A stretch of DNA of 64,000 nucleotides, taken from assembly GCF_001636055.1 (NCBI RefSeq), contig NZ_CP011789.1:2294001-2358000 (forward strand), read 5' to 3'. Positions 35,559-46,789 of the stretch are shown here, piece after piece; the first letter of the stretch is position 1; every line of letters begins with the position of its first letter. The translations under genes were made by a program, and so were the position numbers. This DNA comes from Pseudomonas putida (lineage in GTDB: Bacteria; Pseudomonadota; Gammaproteobacteria; Pseudomonadales; Pseudomonadaceae). The notes under the pieces are model-generated. The model did not search any database, was not told where the DNA came from, and was given only the letters and a program-made list of their open reading frames with translations.

Positions 35559-38500
35559 ATGCGCCTCAAGTGCATTCGCCTGGCCGGGTTCAAGTCGTTC
35601 GTCGACCCCACCACGGTCAATTTCCCCAGCAACATGGCGGCGGTGGTCGGGCCCAACGGCTGTGGCAAATCCAACATCATCGACGCCGTACGCTGGGTGA
35701 TGGGCGAAAGCTCGGCGAAGAACCTGCGTGGCGAGTCGATGACCGATGTCATCTTCAACGGCTCCTCCGGGCGCAAGCCGGTGAGCCAGGCGAGCATCGA
35801 GCTGGTGTTCGACAACAGCGACAGCACCCTGGTCGGTGAATACGCCGCCTATGCCGAGATCTCCATCCGTCGCAAGGTGACCCGCGACGCGCAGAACACC
35901 TACTACCTCAACGGCACCAAGTGCCGCCGCCGCGACATCACTGACATCTTCCTTGGCACCGGCCTGGGCCCGCGCAGCTACTCGATCATCGAGCAGGGCA
36001 TGATCTCCAAGCTGATCGAGGCCAAGCCCGAGGAGCTGCGCAACTTCATCGAGGAAGCGGCGGGCATCTCCAAGTACAAGGAGCGTCGCCGCGAGACCGA
36101 GAACCGCATCCGCCGCACCCAGGAGAACCTGGCGCGCCTGACCGACCTGCGCGAAGAGCTGGAGCGCCAGCTCGAACGCCTGCATCGCCAGGCCCAGGCC
36201 GCCGAGAAATACCGCGAATACAAGGCCCAGGAGCGCCAACTCAAGGCGCGCTTGTCGGCACTGCGCTGGCGTGCACTGGATGAGCGCGTGCGCCAGCGCG
36301 AAAGCATCATCGGTGACCAGGAAGTGGCCTTCGAGGCACTGGTGGCCGAGCAGCGCAATGCCGATGCCAGCATCGAACGCCTGCGCGACGGGCACCATGA
36401 GCTGTCCGAGCGGTTCAACCAGGTGCAGGGGCGCTTCTATTCCGTTGCGGGCGATATCGCGCGGGTCGAGCAGAGCATCCAGCACGGCCAGCAGCGCCTG
36501 CGCCAGTTGCAGGATGATCTCAAGGAAGCCGAGCGCACGCGCCTGGAAACCGAGTCGCACCTGGGCCACGACCGCACCCTGCTGGCGACCCTGGCCGAAG
36601 ATCTCGCGATGCTCGAGCCCGAGCAGGAAATGACCCTCGCCGCCGCCGAAGAGTCCGCTGCGACGCTCGAGGAGGCCGAGCTGGGCATGCACGGCTGGCA
36701 GGCTCAGTGGGACGATTTCAATACCCGCTCCGCCGAGCCACGGCGTCAGGCCGAGGTCCAGCAGGCACGCCTGCAGCAGTTGGAGAGCAGCCTGGAACGT
36801 CTGGCCGAGCGCCAGCGCAAGCTGAGCGAAGAGAACCAGCAACTGGGCGCCGATCCCCAGGACGCCGCCATGCTCGAACTGTCGGAGCAGGTGGCTGGCA
36901 GCGAGTTGCAGCTCGAAGCGTTGCAATTGCAGGAGCAGCAGGTGGTCGAGCGGCTTGAGGCTGTGCGCGAGCAACTGCAGCAGGCGACCCAGGCCCAGCA
37001 GCAACAGCAGGGTGAATTGCAGCGCCTGGGCGGGCGTCTGGCGTCACTGGAGGCCCTGCAGCAAGCGGCCCTCGAACCCGGCAGTGGCGCGGCTGAATGG
37101 CTGCAGGGGCAGGGCTTGGGCAGCCGCCCGCGCCTGGCTGAAGGGCTGCGTGTGGAGCCCGGCTGGGAGCTGGCGGTGGAGACCGTACTGGGTGCCGACC
37201 TGCAGGCGGTGCTGGTGGACGATTTTGCTGCACTTGATTTTGCCGCCCTGGAGCAGGGCGACCTGCGCCTGCTGCAGGCGAGCGGCGAGGGTGCGCGCCT
37301 GCCCGGCAGCCTGCTGGACAAGGTCGACGGACGCATCGATCTGGCACCCTGGCTCGGCCAGGTCAAGCCGGTCGAGTCCCTGGAACAGGCCTTGGCCCTG
37401 CGCGCCACGCTTGAAGAGGGCCACAGCCTGGTCAGCCGCGATGGCTACTGGGTGGGCCGGCATTTCTTGCGGGTCAGCCGCGGTGGCGAGTCCCAGGGTG
37501 GCGTGTTGGCGCGAGGGCAGGAGATCGAGCGCCTCGGCCATGAGCAACTGGAGCACGAGGCGTTGCTCGAACAGCTCACGCAGCAGCTGCAAGACCTTCG
37601 CGAGCAACAGCTCGACCAGGAAGAACAGCGCGAGCAACTGCGCCGCCGCAGCCAGGACGAAAACCGGCAGCTTGGCGAGCTGAAGGCGAGCCTGTCTGCC
37701 GGGCGTGCTCGTGCCGAACAGTTGGAGCTGCGCCGCCGCCGCTTGCAGGAAGAACTGGCCGAACTCCAGGAGCAACGCGCCCTGGAGCATGAACAACTGG
37801 GCGAAGCACGCCTGGTGCTACAGGAAGCCCTGGATCTCATGGCCCAGGACACCGAGCAGCGTGAACAACTGATGGCCCGTCGCGACACCCTGCGCGAAAC
37901 CCTCGATCGCGTCCGCCAGGAGGCCCGTCAGCACAAGGACCATGCCCACCAGTTGGCGGTGCGCCTGGGTTCCCTGCGTGCCCAGCACGACTCCACGCGC
38001 CAGGCCCTGGAACGTCTTGAGCAGCAGGCTGCACGCCTGAGCGAGCGCCAGGAGCAGTTGAGCCTCAATCTTGAAGAGGGCGAGGCGCCGCTGGAAGAGT
38101 TGCGCCTGAAGCTCGAAGAGCTGCTCGAACGGCGCATGAGTGTCGATGAGGAAATGCGCCAGGCGCGCCTGCACATGGACGAGGCCGATCGCGAACTGCG
38201 CGACGTCGAAAAGCGCCGTGCCCAGGCTGAACAGCAGGCCCAGTTGTTGCGCGGGCAACTGGAGCAATCACGCCTTGAGTCCCAGGGCCTGGATGTGCGG
38301 CGCAAGACCTTGCAAGAGCAACTGCTCGCCGACGGTTACGACCTGCAGGGTGTGCTCGCCACGCTCGAGCCCGAGTCCAGCGAGCAGGGTACCGAGCAGG
38401 AGTTGGAGCAGACCGAAGCGCGGATCCAGCGCCTGGGTGCGATCAACCTGGCGGCAATCGAGGAGTACGAGCAGCAGTCCGAGCGCAAGCGCTATCTCGA

Positions 38501-39047
38501 TGCCCAGAACGCTGACCTGGTCGAGGCGCTGGAGACGCTCGAGAACGTCATCCGCAAGATCGACAAGGAAACCCGAAACCGTTTCAAGGATACCTTTGAT
38601 CAGATAAATGCCGGATTACAGGCACTTTTCCCAAAAGTTTTCGGTGGCGGCAGCGCTTATCTGGAACTGACGGGCGAAGATCTACTCGATACAGGGGTGA
38701 CGATCATGGCGCGCCCGCCGGGCAAGAAGAACAGCACCATCCATTTGCTGTCCGGCGGCGAGAAGGCACTGACCGCATTGGCGTTGGTGTTCGCCATCTT
38801 CAAGCTGAATCCGGCACCGTTCTGCATGCTCGATGAAGTCGATGCGCCGCTGGACGATGCCAACGTCGGGCGTTACGCCCGGTTGGTGAAGGAAATGAGC
38901 GAGACCGTGCAGTTCATCTACATTACGCATAACAAGATTGCCATGGAAATGGCCGATCAATTGATGGGGGTCACCATGCATGAGCCCGGTTGTTCACGTC
39001 TTGTTGCAGTTGATGTGGAGGAGGCCATGGCCATGGTTGACGCCTGA
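35559..39047 (+). CDS. smc: chromosome segregation protein SMC
   Basis: Structural-maintenance-of-chromosomes ATPase of 1162 residues that organises and segregates the chromosome. The N-terminal Walker A is GPNGCGKSN (31-39). Two long Gln/Glu/Arg-rich coiled coils flank a hinge (about 500-640, with VEPGWELAVETVLG). The C-terminal signature is LLSGGEKALTALAL, and Walker B CMLDEVDAPLDDANVGRY. The gene starts 3 nt after the GntR stop, an unusual arrangement. It precedes zipA and ligA, the standard Pseudomonas order. Confidence 0.98.
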   Translation: MRLKCIRLAGFKSFVDPTTVNFPSNMAAVVGPNGCGKSNIIDAVRWVMGESSAKNLRGESMTDVIFNGSSGRKPVSQASIELVFDNSDSTLVGEYAAYAEISIRRKVTRDAQNTYYLNGTKCRRRDITDIFLGTGLGPRSYSIIEQGMISKLIEAKPEELRNFIEEAAGISKYKERRRETENRIRRTQENLARLTDLREELERQLERLHRQAQAAEKYREYKAQERQLKARLSALRWRALDERVRQRESIIGDQEVAFEALVAEQRNADASIERLRDGHHELSERFNQVQGRFYSVAGDIARVEQSIQHGQQRLRQLQDDLKEAERTRLETESHLGHDRTLLATLAEDLAMLEPEQEMTLAAAEESAATLEEAELGMHGWQAQWDDFNTRSAEPRRQAEVQQARLQQLESSLERLAERQRKLSEENQQLGADPQDAAMLELSEQVAGSELQLEALQLQEQQVVERLEAVREQLQQATQAQQQQQGELQRLGGRLASLEALQQAALEPGSGAAEWLQGQGLGSRPRLAEGLRVEPGWELAVETVLGADLQAVLVDDFAALDFAALEQGDLRLLQASGEGARLPGSLLDKVDGRIDLAPWLGQVKPVESLEQALALRATLEEGHSLVSRDGYWVGRHFLRVSRGGESQGGVLARGQEIERLGHEQLEHEALLEQLTQQLQDLREQQLDQEEQREQLRRRSQDENRQLGELKASLSAGRARAEQLELRRRRLQEELAELQEQRALEHEQLGEARLVLQEALDLMAQDTEQREQLMARRDTLRETLDRVRQEARQHKDHAHQLAVRLGSLRAQHDSTRQALERLEQQAARLSERQEQLSLNLEEGEAPLEELRLKLEELLERRMSVDEEMRQARLHMDEADRELRDVEKRRAQAEQQAQLLRGQLEQSRLESQGLDVRRKTLQEQLLADGYDLQGVLATLEPESSEQGTEQELEQTEARIQRLGAINLAAIEEYEQQSERKRYLDAQNADLVEALETLENVIRKIDKETRNRFKDTFDQINAGLQALFPKVFGGGSAYLELTGEDLLDTGVTIMARPPGKKNSTIHLLSGGEKALTALALVFAIFKLNPAPFCMLDEVDAPLDDANVGRYARLVKEMSETVQFIYITHNKIAMEMADQLMGVTMHEPGCSRLVAVDVEEAMAMVDA

Positions 39048-39251
39048 CGCGTGAAGATTGGGCGATATCTGTAGGCAAATGCGCCTTGCATGTGCGACAG
39101 ACGGTGTAAAGTTGTCTTTGGTCGTGCTAGCTTAATGTCACTCGTTTTTTGCGTGGGTAAAACGCCTGTCAGAACATAGAGTTGGCGCCACGTGTTAAAG
39201 GGCTTTGAAGCCTTTGTTTTCAAGCATATTTTTATAGAGGCACGGGATTAC

Positions 39252-40136
39252 ATGGAAATCGGTCTGCGCGAGTGGCTGATCGTCATCGGCATCATTGTCA
39301 TCGCCGGTATTCTTTTCGACGGCTGGCGCCGCATGCGCGGCGGCAAGGGCAAGTTGAAGTTCCGTCTGGATCGTAGCTATTCCAACCTCCCGGACGACGA
39401 GGGCAGTGCCGAGGTGCTCGGCCCTGCGCGCGTCCTGGACACGCATAAAGAGCCGGAGCTGGACGAAACCGACCTGCCGTCGATGAGCGCCCCGGCCCGT
39501 GAACGCGAGCGCGAGCCAAAGCCGGCCAAGGCGCCCAAGCGTGGCAAGCGTGCTGCTGCCGAGTCGCAGCAGGGCGACCTGAATCTGGTCGCTGAACCGC
39601 GCGAGCCGGACCTGTTCGCCGACAGCGATGACGACTTCAGTGCCGACAACAACCGCAACAGCGGTTTCGCCACGAGCAACAACGCCGCCAAAGAGTTGCC
39701 TCCGGTCGAAGAGGTGCTGGTGATCAGCGTCATCTCCCGTGACGAAGGTGGCTTCAAGGGCCCAGCGTTGCTGCAGAACATCCTGGAAAGCGGCCTGCGT
39801 TTCGGCGAGATGGACATCTTCCATCGCCACGAAAGCATGGCCGGTCACGGCGAGGTGCTGTTCTCCATGGCCAACGCGGTCAAGCCAGGCATATTCGACC
39901 TGGATGACATCGACCATTTCAGCACCCGTGCGGTCAGCTTCTTCCTCGGCCTGCCCGGCCCGCGTCATCCGAAGCAGGCCTTCGACGTGATGGTTGCCGC
40001 CGCGCGCAAGCTGGCCCACGAGCTCGACGGTGAGCTCAAGGATGACCAGCGCAGCGTACTGACCGCGCAGACCATCGAGCACTACCGCCAGCGTATCGTC
40101 GAGTTCGAGCGCCGTGCGCTGACCCAGAAGCGCTGA
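39252..40136 (+). CDS. zipA: cell division protein ZipA
   Basis: Inner-membrane tether for FtsZ, 294 residues. There is one N-terminal transmembrane segment (about 7-24, [20 protein letters not shown]), a charged Pro/Lys/Glu-rich linker, and a C-terminal FtsZ-binding domain (about 155-290, starting [20 protein letters not shown]). I chose the ATG at 39252, since the residues before it in the open frame are not typical. The 204-nt gap from smc holds candidate promoter sequence near 39110-39140. Confidence 0.95.
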   Translation: MEIGLREWLIVIGIIVIAGILFDGWRRMRGGKGKLKFRLDRSYSNLPDDEGSAEVLGPARVLDTHKEPELDETDLPSMSAPAREREREPKPAKAPKRGKRAAAESQQGDLNLVAEPREPDLFADSDDDFSADNNRNSGFATSNNAAKELPPVEEVLVISVISRDEGGFKGPALLQNILESGLRFGEMDIFHRHESMAGHGEVLFSMANAVKPGIFDLDDIDHFSTRAVSFFLGLPGPRHPKQAFDVMVAAARKLAHELDGELKDDQRSVLTAQTIEHYRQRIVEFERRALTQKR

Positions 40137-40213
40137 TAGATCCAGACTCAAGAGCAGCCCATGGGGATTGCTGGTCGGTTCGGCAGATGTCGTTGCCTGT
40201 GCCGGCCCCATTG

Positions 40214-40297
40214 CCGGACAAGCCGGACGCCGCACCGCCGCTCCCACAGATACACGATTGTCTGTGGGAGCGGCGGTGCGGCGTCCGGCTTGTCCGG
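40214..40297. repeat. 37-bp perfect palindrome between zipA and ligA
   Basis: Arms 40214-40250 and 40261-40297 are exact reverse complements over 37 nt with a 10-nt loop. The inner part contains the CTCCCACAGA/TCTGTGGGAG motif shared with REP flanks. It probably ends the zipA transcript and may be a REP-derived mobile repeat. The remainder of 40137-40383 carries the ligA leader. Confidence 0.95.
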
Positions 40298-40380
40298 TGA
40301 TGAGGTCAGTACATGCTGAACAGCATCCCGATCCGTGCCGGCATCACCCAGGCTGCTCTTTTGCTTTGCAAGAGACCTGA

Positions 40381-42714
<2,334 letters not shown>

Positions 42715-42730
42715 GGTTCAGTGCCGGCCT

Positions 42731-42805
42731 ATTCGCGGGCAAGCCCGCTCCCACAGGTAAATCTGCAGCTGTCATGGTACCTGTAGGAGCGGGCTTGCCC
42801 GCGAA
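42731..42805. repeat. paired REP element after ligA
   Basis: Inverted arms 42731-42757 and 42780-42805 match the other REP pairs in this window. It lies 16 nt after the ligA stop. Confidence 0.88.
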
Positions 42806-42886
42806 AGCGCCAGCGCAAACACCCAGAATCTTCCGGGCGAAAAGGACAAGTCCTTGAGAAATGATGGTTTTTTTGCCATCAAAGGT

Positions 42887-42913
42887 TGTAACTTCCCTCC
42901 GTAACGGTACAAT
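42887..42913 (+). promoter_or_regulatory. candidate ffs promoter
   Basis: TTGTAA (42887-42892), a 15-nt spacer, and TACAAT (42908-42913). Transcription would start near 42920, leaving a 5' leader of about 26 nt to be removed from 4.5S RNA, as RNase P does in E. coli. Confidence 0.55.
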
Positions 42914-42945
42914 GGCGCGGCTCGTCACCTGATGAGCTGCGTTAT

Positions 42946-43056
42946 GGTGGCCCCACCGGTCCCCCCGCATTGATTACCCGTTAACCTGGTCAGGCCCGGA
43001 AGGGAGCAGCCACAGCGGGAACATCGAGTGCCGGGGTGTGGCTGGTGGGGCCGCCT
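42946..43056 (+). ncRNA. ffs: 4.5S SRP RNA
   Basis: Bacterial signal recognition particle RNA of about 110 nt. The conserved domain IV with CAGGCCCGGAAGGGAGCAGC (GGAA tetraloop and asymmetric internal loop bound by Ffh) is at 42991-43010. The ends GGTGGCCCCACC (42946-42957) and GGTGGGGCCGCC (43044-43055) pair, with one G-U. Exact mature ends are inferred from this pairing. It binds Ffh and targets membrane proteins to FtsY. Confidence 0.95.
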
Positions 43057-43068
43057 CCATTACGCAAG

Positions 43069-43094
43069 TCCTTGATTTCTCAAGGATTTCTCTC
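43069..43094 (+). terminator. ffs terminator
   Basis: Stem TCCTTGA/TCAAGGA with loop TTTC, followed by a pyrimidine-rich TTTCTCTCTC tail, starting 13 nt after the mature RNA end. Confidence 0.75.
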
Positions 43095-43448
43095 TCAAAA
43101 ATCTCGAAGTGTGACAGTGTTAAGGTACACCTAAGTGGTGCGCCATGAGTGGCATCATAGCGGCTGTAGCGGGTCATCCCCAAGCAGACTTTTATGCTCG
43201 TCCTCGATGCAGAGGCGGATGTCAATCAATTCCAGTGTCGGATTGAGCCTCATATAAGTCCTGCTGAAGATCCTCGCTGTCAAAGTCTACAAGGCAGCCC
43301 TATTCGAATGGTCGAGTAGCGAATCGCTCTTGCGTCGATATTGCTTGCGTCTATAGGTAACTAAGGGCACGGGGCTCCATATTATGGTTGCATCGTGGTC
43401 TTCAGTGGACCTAGAATCTCTGGAATTTAATGGAAGATCGAGATCCAG
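43095..43448. other. AT-richer gap before the ParA-SIR2 operon
   Basis: No confident gene. It contains TGACAGTG (43112-43119) and CACCTAAGTGGTG (43128-43140), imperfectly repeated at 48451-48471. A minus-strand frame of 32 codons (43253 to 43155, starting MRLNPTLELIDIRLCIEDEH with AGGA 6 nt upstream) reads like protein but is too short to call; it may be a remnant. The promoter of the ParA-SIR2 operon must lie in the right half. Confidence 0.5.
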
Positions 43449-44549
43449 ATGGCCAGGAAAAGAACACCTAATCTGCCGCTTTCCGAGGAAGACCTGAAGC
43501 TTTTCCAAGACGTGAAAGCCTCTGGCACCAAAGCGATTTGTTTCTTCAACAACAAGGGGGGTGTCGGTAAGACCACCTTGGTTGCAAACTTGGCCGCAGA
43601 GCTTGCGTTGAATTTTGGCGCAAAAGTTCTTGTCGTTGATGCTGATCCACAGTGTAACTTTACTCAATATGTTCTGAGTGAGGATGAATCATTAGATATT
43701 TACTCGGAGAGTGATCCCTCGAGTGTTTATAGTGTTATTCGCCCTATCTCCTTGGGGCGTGGATATAGCGATACTCTGCCAATCAGGAAGAGTGAAAGTT
43801 TCGGATTCGATATCATTATTGGTGACCCGCGTCTTGCCTTGCAGGAAGACCTGCTGGCCGGCGATTGGAGAGACGCGCGGGGTGGTGGGATGCGCGGTAT
43901 TCGCACCACATTCGTTTTTGCTGAATTAGTTCGCCAAGCGAAAGAGCTGTCTTACGACTTCGTGTTCTTTGATATGGGGCCATCGCTGGGTGCGATTAAC
44001 CGAGCCGTTTTGTTGGCGATGGACTACTTCGTAGTCCCGATGTCTATTGATATCTTCTCTGTTTGGGCGATTAAGAATATCGGGAGTACGGTTGGTGTCT
44101 GGCAGAAGGAGCTCGCCATTGGCCTCAAGCTTGCTGAGGAACCATCAGAGCTTGCTGGGCTAAAGTCAGGGTGGAGTCTGGGTTTCCTCGGGTATGTTAC
44201 CCAGCAGCATAAAGAGCGTGCTGGTTATGACAAGGAAGCAAGCGAAGATGGTGGCGATGAGATTAAAACTCGCCGCCGCGTTCAGGCTTACGAAGATATC
44301 GGATCCAGTTTCCCGGCTGAAGTGGCGAGGAATTTGGGGGATTTCTATGATCATGAAGTAACGAATCCTCACTTGGGGGATATTCGTCATTTGGGTAGTC
44401 TCGCTCCCCGTTCTCAAAGCCAGCATGTTCCAATGATTTCAGTTCTCGGGACTGGTAGCTACACGAAGATGAGGAAACAGGCACGGGAAATTTATCGAGA
44501 TATTGCTCGTCGGTATCTCCAGAATTTGATTACTTCGAAGGGTCTCTAA
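43449..44549 (+). CDS. ParA/MinD-like ATPase of putative defence operon
   Basis: A 366-residue deviant-Walker ATPase: KGGVGKTT at 36-43, the DADPQCN switch at 64-70, and a Walker B-like FVFFDMGPSLG (about 175-185). It is longer than plasmid ParA and carries an unusual middle part (about 215-310) before a basic, helical C-terminus. No ParB gene or parS-like repeats are nearby, so a plasmid partition role is unlikely. The downstream SIR2-domain gene starts one base after its stop, so the two are co-transcribed. Base composition is richer in A+T than the flanks, which points to horizontal acquisition. Role in sensing or delivery is inference. Confidence 0.85.
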   Translation: MARKRTPNLPLSEEDLKLFQDVKASGTKAICFFNNKGGVGKTTLVANLAAELALNFGAKVLVVDADPQCNFTQYVLSEDESLDIYSESDPSSVYSVIRPISLGRGYSDTLPIRKSESFGFDIIIGDPRLALQEDLLAGDWRDARGGGMRGIRTTFVFAELVRQAKELSYDFVFFDMGPSLGAINRAVLLAMDYFVVPMSIDIFSVWAIKNIGSTVGVWQKELAIGLKLAEEPSELAGLKSGWSLGFLGYVTQQHKERAGYDKEASEDGGDEIKTRRRVQAYEDIGSSFPAEVARNLGDFYDHEVTNPHLGDIRHLGSLAPRSQSQHVPMISVLGTGSYTKMRKQAREIYRDIARRYLQNLITSKGL

Positions 44550-44550
44550 A

Positions 44551-45534
44551 TTGTCTAGGGTATTTAACCGAGACCTTTTGGGTGATTTGGCTCGCCAAAG
44601 AGTAGTTCTTTTCCTCGGTGCAGGGGTTTCTGCAAGTGCTATTACTGCAAGTGGGCAACGTATTGCAGGGTGGCCGAAGTTTCTGCGTGACTGTGCACAG
44701 AGGACTGATGATCCATTAAGGGCTCAGCTCGTGAGGTTGTTAGATGGAAAGGATTACTTGCTGGCTTGTGAATTGCTTCAGCATCATTTTGGTGATGACT
44801 GGGGGGATATCGTTACAGCCGAGTTTGGTCAGCAGGCAACTCCTTCGCCACTTCATGCGGCGTTGCTTGGGCTTCGTCAGCGGATCATTATTACCACGAA
44901 CTTTGATAAGCTAATCGAAACCGCTTGGGCGAATTTTACGGATGGGGGAACACATCTCCCTAAAGTTATATCTGGGGTTGATCAACAAGTTTTTCGTGTT
45001 CTCAAGGATCATGAGGGCAAATACCTTCTAAAGATTCATGGGACCTTTGATGATGCTAGGAGTCTTATATTTTCGCGTTCTGAATATATTAGGCTTGCAT
45101 TTGGTAATGAAAACTACTCCAACTTCCTTGAGGCTTTGCTCTTAAACTTCACTTTCATATATGTGGGGTTTTCGATGGATGATCCGGCTATTACGTCTCT
45201 GATGGAGATGTATACTCTTCGTTATCCGACGTCGCGCCCACATTACATCTTCACTCCGCAAGGTATAGAGGAAAATATAGTTGAGGTTCATAAGCGGCTT
45301 AGAAAGCTAGTCGTGATTCAGTACGACTCTAAGGATAATCACGCTGCCTTAGCGCCACTTATTGAAGACTTGGGCAGGCAGGCCCGAGCTCGCTACCGCA
45401 CGCTTGTAAGTGACATGATGAACTTTGTCGAGAATGAGCCGGATAATGAGTCTCTTGAAGTGCCCGAGCCAGTGTTGGGAGAAGCGACTTTGGATAATGC
45501 TACTCAATTTGAAGCCAACGCTACTGGCTCATGA
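44551..45534 (+). CDS. SIR2-domain protein, putative NAD-consuming effector
   Basis: A 327-residue protein with a SIR2-like (SIR2_2) fold: GAGVS at 23-27, TTNFD at 115-119 (the NAD-binding Asn and Asp), a catalytic-type His163 in KIHG, and VGFSMDD at 205-211. The intact Asn and His suggest an active NAD hydrolase like the SIR2 domains of anti-phage systems (ThsA, DSR). It is not a classical deacetylase, as the four zinc cysteines are absent. The start is a TTG at 44551, one base after the ParA-like stop; no ATG fits better. A C-terminal acidic tail (about 290-327) may bind a partner. Confidence 0.82.
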   Translation: MSRVFNRDLLGDLARQRVVLFLGAGVSASAITASGQRIAGWPKFLRDCAQRTDDPLRAQLVRLLDGKDYLLACELLQHHFGDDWGDIVTAEFGQQATPSPLHAALLGLRQRIIITTNFDKLIETAWANFTDGGTHLPKVISGVDQQVFRVLKDHEGKYLLKIHGTFDDARSLIFSRSEYIRLAFGNENYSNFLEALLLNFTFIYVGFSMDDPAITSLMEMYTLRYPTSRPHYIFTPQGIEENIVEVHKRLRKLVVIQYDSKDNHAALAPLIEDLGRQARARYRTLVSDMMNFVENEPDNESLEVPEPVLGEATLDNATQFEANATGS

Positions 45535-45626
45535 ATTCACGCGACAATTCCTTTCGGGCTATGTCAATGGCAAACCACCGGGCCATGTTGCTCACTGCTG
45601 CTGACTAAAACATTACAGGTACTAAA

Positions 45627-45651
45627 AGCCGCCCGCCGCCCGCTGGCGGCT
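45627..45651 (+). terminator. hairpin after ParA-SIR2 operon
   Basis: Stem AGCCGCC/GGCGGCT with an 11-nt GC-rich loop, 92 nt past the SIR2 stop. No T run follows, so termination strength is uncertain. Confidence 0.45.
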
Positions 45652-45682
45652 GTTGGAGGCACTTGGCTCGTACTCTGTGAAT

Positions 45683-45844
45683 CTACGATCGTAACCTACC
45701 TATTCCTAAGAGAATTGCTGCTGTGTTCCCGTCCAGCGTTTCCAAGGCTCCTAGCACGTTCTCATGAATGTGAGTCGAGCCCCGCTGGCTTACCCATAAC
45801 GACAACTCTTCCAGGGCGGCCCGGATGGCTGTCTGATTCATCAT
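45683..45844 (-). CDS. small hypothetical protein
   Basis: A 53-residue frame starting MMNQTAIRAALEELSLWVSQ, with alternating hydrophobic and charged residues suggesting two helices. The frame can be extended upstream to a GTG at 45958 (91 residues), but the extra part is low-quality and rich in Arg and His. No good ribosome site is visible for either start. It reminds me of short Pseudomonas proteins of unknown function; I cannot name a family. Confidence 0.4.
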   Translation of the reverse strand: MMNQTAIRAALEELSLWVSQRGSTHIHENVLGALETLDGNTAAILLGIGRLRS

Positions 45845-46000
45845 CGTAGTTCGAGGGTGTCTGCGGCTATTGCGGCCTTGTCGTCCATGTGGTGATACCT
45901 CGAATGTGCGAGTGTGTCTAGCATCGATTGGCTTGCTGCTAAATTCGTGTAGCTTCACGCCTGTTTGGGAAATGATAGTTTCAGTAGGGTGTTGCCTGAG

Positions 46001-46705
46001 TCATAGGAGGGCAGGCCTTAAGGCTCGCAATCTTGCCACTTCCTCGATCATAGCTGGGTTATTTGGAATCAGGGCTTCAGTACACGCAATATCCATGTCC
46101 AGCCAGAACAACACCACGGCATTCACCAAGTCCCGCAGTAGGAAAGTGGAGATCAGCATACCGTCTACCGACCTTAAGCTATCGGCTTCACAGCTCGGCC
46201 ATAGCTCAGGGTAATTCGCCCGGAGCTTTACCGCTGATCCGCCCTCACCATGCCGACATACGTTCCCTAGTAGCTGAAGCTTCTCAAGGCGCTTGTAGGA
46301 CGTGAAGTTCTCAAGCTCTAAACCGCGGATCTCGACAAACAGTTGGTTCAAAGAAGGGAATCTACCGGAGACACCCCAGTTTGCCCCTTTAATGTTGCTC
46401 CGCGTTGAACTATTCAGATGAACTCGTGAACCGCAATTGCCAAGGTATTCGCGTAACTGTTGCTCCCACAGCGATTGGATGCCTAAACACAGCGCCATAC
46501 TCGTCTTGGTCATCAGATGGTAGTGGTCGTACAAATGGAAGGCGGCAACTATCTGATCTGGTTGTGCAGCGATCTCAGCCCTTCTCAGCTCCAGGGCAGC
46601 TAACGATGGCTCAACCACCAGTGACAGAAAGTCTTGCGCCACCTCGCCATACCTCTTGGCGTAGGCGTCGGCTATCATCGGCGTCCATGTAGATTTTGCG
46701 GTCAT
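46001..46705 (-). CDS. hypothetical protein, possibly HEPN-like
   Basis: A 234-residue, mostly helical protein. The ATG at 46705 has AAGGAA 6-11 nt upstream, which decides the start; upstream codons are spurious. The most conserved-looking part is NVCRHGEGGSAVKLRANYP (about 148-166), where an Arg-His pair after an Asn recalls the catalytic region of HEPN-type ribonucleases and of an uncharacterised family with a KHG/RHGEG motif. Family and function are not established. It points away from the ParA-SIR2 operon and shows the same insert-like location, so it may be a second defence gene. Confidence 0.65.
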   Translation of the reverse strand: MTAKSTWTPMIADAYAKRYGEVAQDFLSLVVEPSLAALELRRAEIAAQPDQIVAAFHLYDHYHLMTKTSMALCLGIQSLWEQQLREYLGNCGSRVHLNSSTRSNIKGANWGVSGRFPSLNQLFVEIRGLELENFTSYKRLEKLQLLGNVCRHGEGGSAVKLRANYPELWPSCEADSLRSVDGMLISTFLLRDLVNAVVLFWLDMDIACTEALIPNNPAMIEEVARLRALRPALL

Positions 46706-46789
46706 CAGATTTCCTTTGCTATAGACCGAATACCTTCGGTTAGGTGTGGCCACTCTGTATCATCACGTGATTACACAGGGGGCGTCGAG

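Larger units (their letters stand above)
45535..46000. other. gap after SIR2 gene
   Basis: Contains a 26-codon frame (45531-45608) that overlaps the SIR2 stop as ATGA, too short to support; a hairpin at 45627-45651; and one small minus-strand frame listed separately. Otherwise no gene is seen, and the DNA is patchy in composition. Confidence 0.5.

Noticed and set aside
34722..37004. Minus-strand frame of 760 codons opposite gntR and smc
   Set aside because: Leu/Gln-rich mirror of SMC coiled coil; no start signal or family motif.
42946..43056. tRNA gene near ligA
   Set aside because: The structure and GGAA-loop motif fit 4.5S RNA; there is no cloverleaf or TTCGANTC T-arm.
43449..44549. Plasmid partition operon
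   Set aside because: No ParB gene, no parS-like repeats and no replication gene; the partner is a SIR2 protein.
45531..45608. 26-codon frame overlapping the SIR2 stop
   Set aside because: Too short and without a recognisable pattern; the ATGA overlap alone is weak support.
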